This document shows positions 62,581 to 64,000 of a stretch of 64,000 nt of DNA, one piece after another. The notes under the pieces were generated by a model. It did not search any database. It saw nothing but the letters and a program-made list of their open reading frames with translations, and was not told where the DNA came from. The translations under genes and the position numbers were made by a program. The number at the start of each line of letters is the position of its first letter. Position 1 is the stretch's first letter. The DNA is from Konateibacter massiliensis (GTDB lineage Bacteria; Bacillota; Clostridia; Lachnospirales; Lachnospiraceae): positions 749,001-813,000 of the forward strand of contig NZ_LT860098.1 in assembly GCF_900184995.1 (NCBI RefSeq). The letters run 5' to 3'.

Positions 62581-64000
62581 TTACCTTAAACCTCCTATTA
62601 GTTTTTCTAATTGTTGAGCCGGACCTCCAAATAACTTTATTAAATAGAGAACTATATCAAGCTCATTTACATAAATGAGTATTATGCCAACTACTATTAT
62701 TACGATACACCTTAATGTTACTTGGCTTGCCGTCATGTAGCTCCTTTGGTCTGCATTATATTGTGGTAAGTCTTCTTCGTACTTTACTGCTACCCAGTAA
62801 CCAAATGATAGCTTTTCTAATACCCTCATTCCTATATCTACATTAGTGTCGATTAACCAACCTAACATTAAAGAGATTGACCAACAAATTAAAAACCATC
62901 CCAGTATCATGAAAAATGTTCTCATGGTATGCATTCTCTCTGTGTTGGCATCTGCTGTGAACTCATCTTGTATCTTTGCTACTATCTTCAGGTCTAAGAT
63001 TATTACTCCATCTTGGCTTAATTCATATGCATAGAAGCTTTTTAGGTAGTCGTTTAATTCACTATGGTTGACTGTGTAGATGAACTTGTTTTCTTTTAAA
63101 TATGTGTTCCACCAATCTAAGGAAGCTTCTGTGCTTTGACTTTCTATCCATGTAGAGTATAATGCTGAGTCAAATAGTCCACACTTTGTTGTTAATGCAT
63201 AGAACCTTTGCTTTTGTTCTGAGTCTGCGTTATTACCCTGTGCTTCCTCTTGTTCTTGTTTTTGTTTTAATTCAACGTTATAATCCTGCAGTCCTACTTC
63301 TGTTCCTGGAAACATTAGTGTTGGTTTAATGCTGGTATTCACTGTTTCATGTTCTAGGTTGTCTATGGTTGAGGTACCACTACTATTTTCTTCAGCTGGT
63401 GTTTTTGCTGGTGTGGCACTCTTTAGAGTGAGTGAAACTACTTTGGCTTTATCTGCATAAACACTGTTGATACTTTCAGCATCACAAAAGTCTGTAATTT
63501 GTAGTTTCGGACTGTTTACGACTTCTACTCCATTCCTATCTACGAAAGAAGCCATGTCGCTCTCTTTACTCCACTTGGGAGTGAACTGCGAATACTTTGT
63601 ATTGTTGTAATTCTCCTGTACTATCCAATCAGTAAACTTAATTCTTATTTTTCTACCAAAGATGGCGAGTGGTTCATCTGTGACGAACTCAGGTGCATAG
63701 GTTGCTTCTAGGTAATCTCTTAAAATGATTCGACCACATTGAATCGTTTTAGATGCTCCATCATCTATTAAACTATGACGGATTTCTGTTGTTGTCATGC
63801 CTTTGATTATGAAAGAAGATTTTCCTGTTTGAGTTTCGTTATCTGCTCCTGATACTGTCAGGTAAGAATTCTCAGGGTTTGATATTGGTGTACCACTTGC
63901 TAACCAACCACCATTGCCATCTGAATCATACTTGATTAAGTTTCCAGTCCATAAGTTGATGCCTAAACCTGATTTTGTTAATTCTCCTGATACGGTGTTA
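62581..64000 (-). CDS. Large unknown membrane protein, 5' end beyond the window
   Basis: At least 472 residues. The frame is open to the right edge, so the ATG at 63798 is not the true start. The visible N-terminal part is Gly/Ser/Thr-rich and extracellular in character (SGLGINLWTGNLIKYDSDG, ENSYLTVSGADNETQTG). A Gln/Glu-rich segment follows, and two membrane helices sit near the C-terminus (FFMILGWFLICWSISLMLGW and VTLRCIVIIVVGIILIYV). I recognise no family. A surface or secretion-apparatus protein of an integrated element is plausible. Confidence 0.6.
   Translation of the reverse strand, partial: NTVSGELTKSGLGINLWTGNLIKYDSDGNGGWLASGTPISNPENSYLTVSGADNETQTGKSSFIIKGMTTTEIRHSLIDDGASKTIQCGRIILRDYLEATYAPEFVTDEPLAIFGRKIRIKFTDWIVQENYNNTKYSQFTPKWSKESDMASFVDRNGVEVVNSPKLQITDFCDAESINSVYADKAKVVSLTLKSATPAKTPAEENSSGTSTIDNLEHETVNTSIKPTLMFPGTEVGLQDYNVELKQKQEQEEAQGNNADSEQKQRFYALTTKCGLFDSALYSTWIESQSTEASLDWWNTYLKENKFIYTVNHSELNDYLKSFYAYELSQDGVIILDLKIVAKIQDEFTADANTERMHTMRTFFMILGWFLICWSISLMLGWLIDTNVDIGMRVLEKLSFGYWVAVKYEEDLPQYNADQRSYMTASQVTLRCIVIIVVGIILIYVNELDIVLYLIKLFGGPAQQLEKLIGGLR

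Overview
The window is low-GC DNA from a clostridial Firmicute, most likely a motile member of the Lachnospiraceae. The evidence is strong AGGAGG-type ribosome binding sites, TTGACA/TATAAT promoters, a Clostridia-type Tad locus (FHA/DUF6382, DUF5702, 55-residue Flp pilin), a bofA/yaaL pair, flagellin plus fliS next to a giant DUF6240-type flagellar protein, and a XylFII-LytS-YesN-like sugar-sensing block. The genus cannot be fixed from the sequence alone. No rRNA, tRNA or CRISPR array was seen.

Layout. 1-613: end of a sensor histidine kinase. 618-806: a chain of hairpins resembling a stand-alone HEARO/omega RNA. 814-2477: flavodoxin-SCP2 fusion and a rhomboid protease. 2579-12837 (minus): a complete Tad/type IVb pilus operon with two prepilin peptidases, read from a promoter at 12951-12979 and carrying a duplicated hairpin element between tadA and tadB. 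13148-13863: bofA-like and yaaL-like genes, divergent. 13992-18586 (minus): a beta-glucoside PTS operon (IIA, LicT-type antiterminator, IIBC, GH1) with two RAT/terminator switches, one inside the end of licT. 18736-24103 (minus): fliS, flagellin and a 1066-residue repeat protein, with sigma-28-like promoters. 24181-28768 (minus): msrC, SNF2/SWIM helicase and a VanX-like lipoprotein. 28853-32877 (minus): glgB, a GH13 amylase and a TetR regulator with matching operators at both promoters. 33008-42283 (minus): multiple-monosaccharide ABC transporter, a second sugar-binding protein, YesN/YesM-type two-component system and a membrane-anchored sugar-binding protein.

42539-46009 (minus): a TPR/AAA-like protein, preceded by an approximately 670-nt non-coding interval with its own extended -10 promoter, several hairpins and a terminator-like hairpin; this is the best candidate for an undescribed or rarely described RNA. 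46198-48553: aconitase-family hydratase. 48932-52986: a small membrane ORF, an acyltransferase and GNAT pair under a MerR-type 19-bp-spacer promoter, and an Rrf2 regulator divergent from a PNPOx-type flavoprotein.

53.1-64.0 kb is accessory DNA: a nonsense-mutated resolvase remnant, a complete IS3-family element, a broken surface-protein gene, a BspA-like LRR protein, two membrane proteins sharing one N-terminal module but carrying different C-termini (SpoIIIAH-like and LysM), an XRE regulator with repeated ACAATTRGTGTA boxes, and four genes of unknown function, the last running off the right edge. Two further XRE-like boxes lie upstream of one unknown gene, which suggests the regulator controls this cargo.
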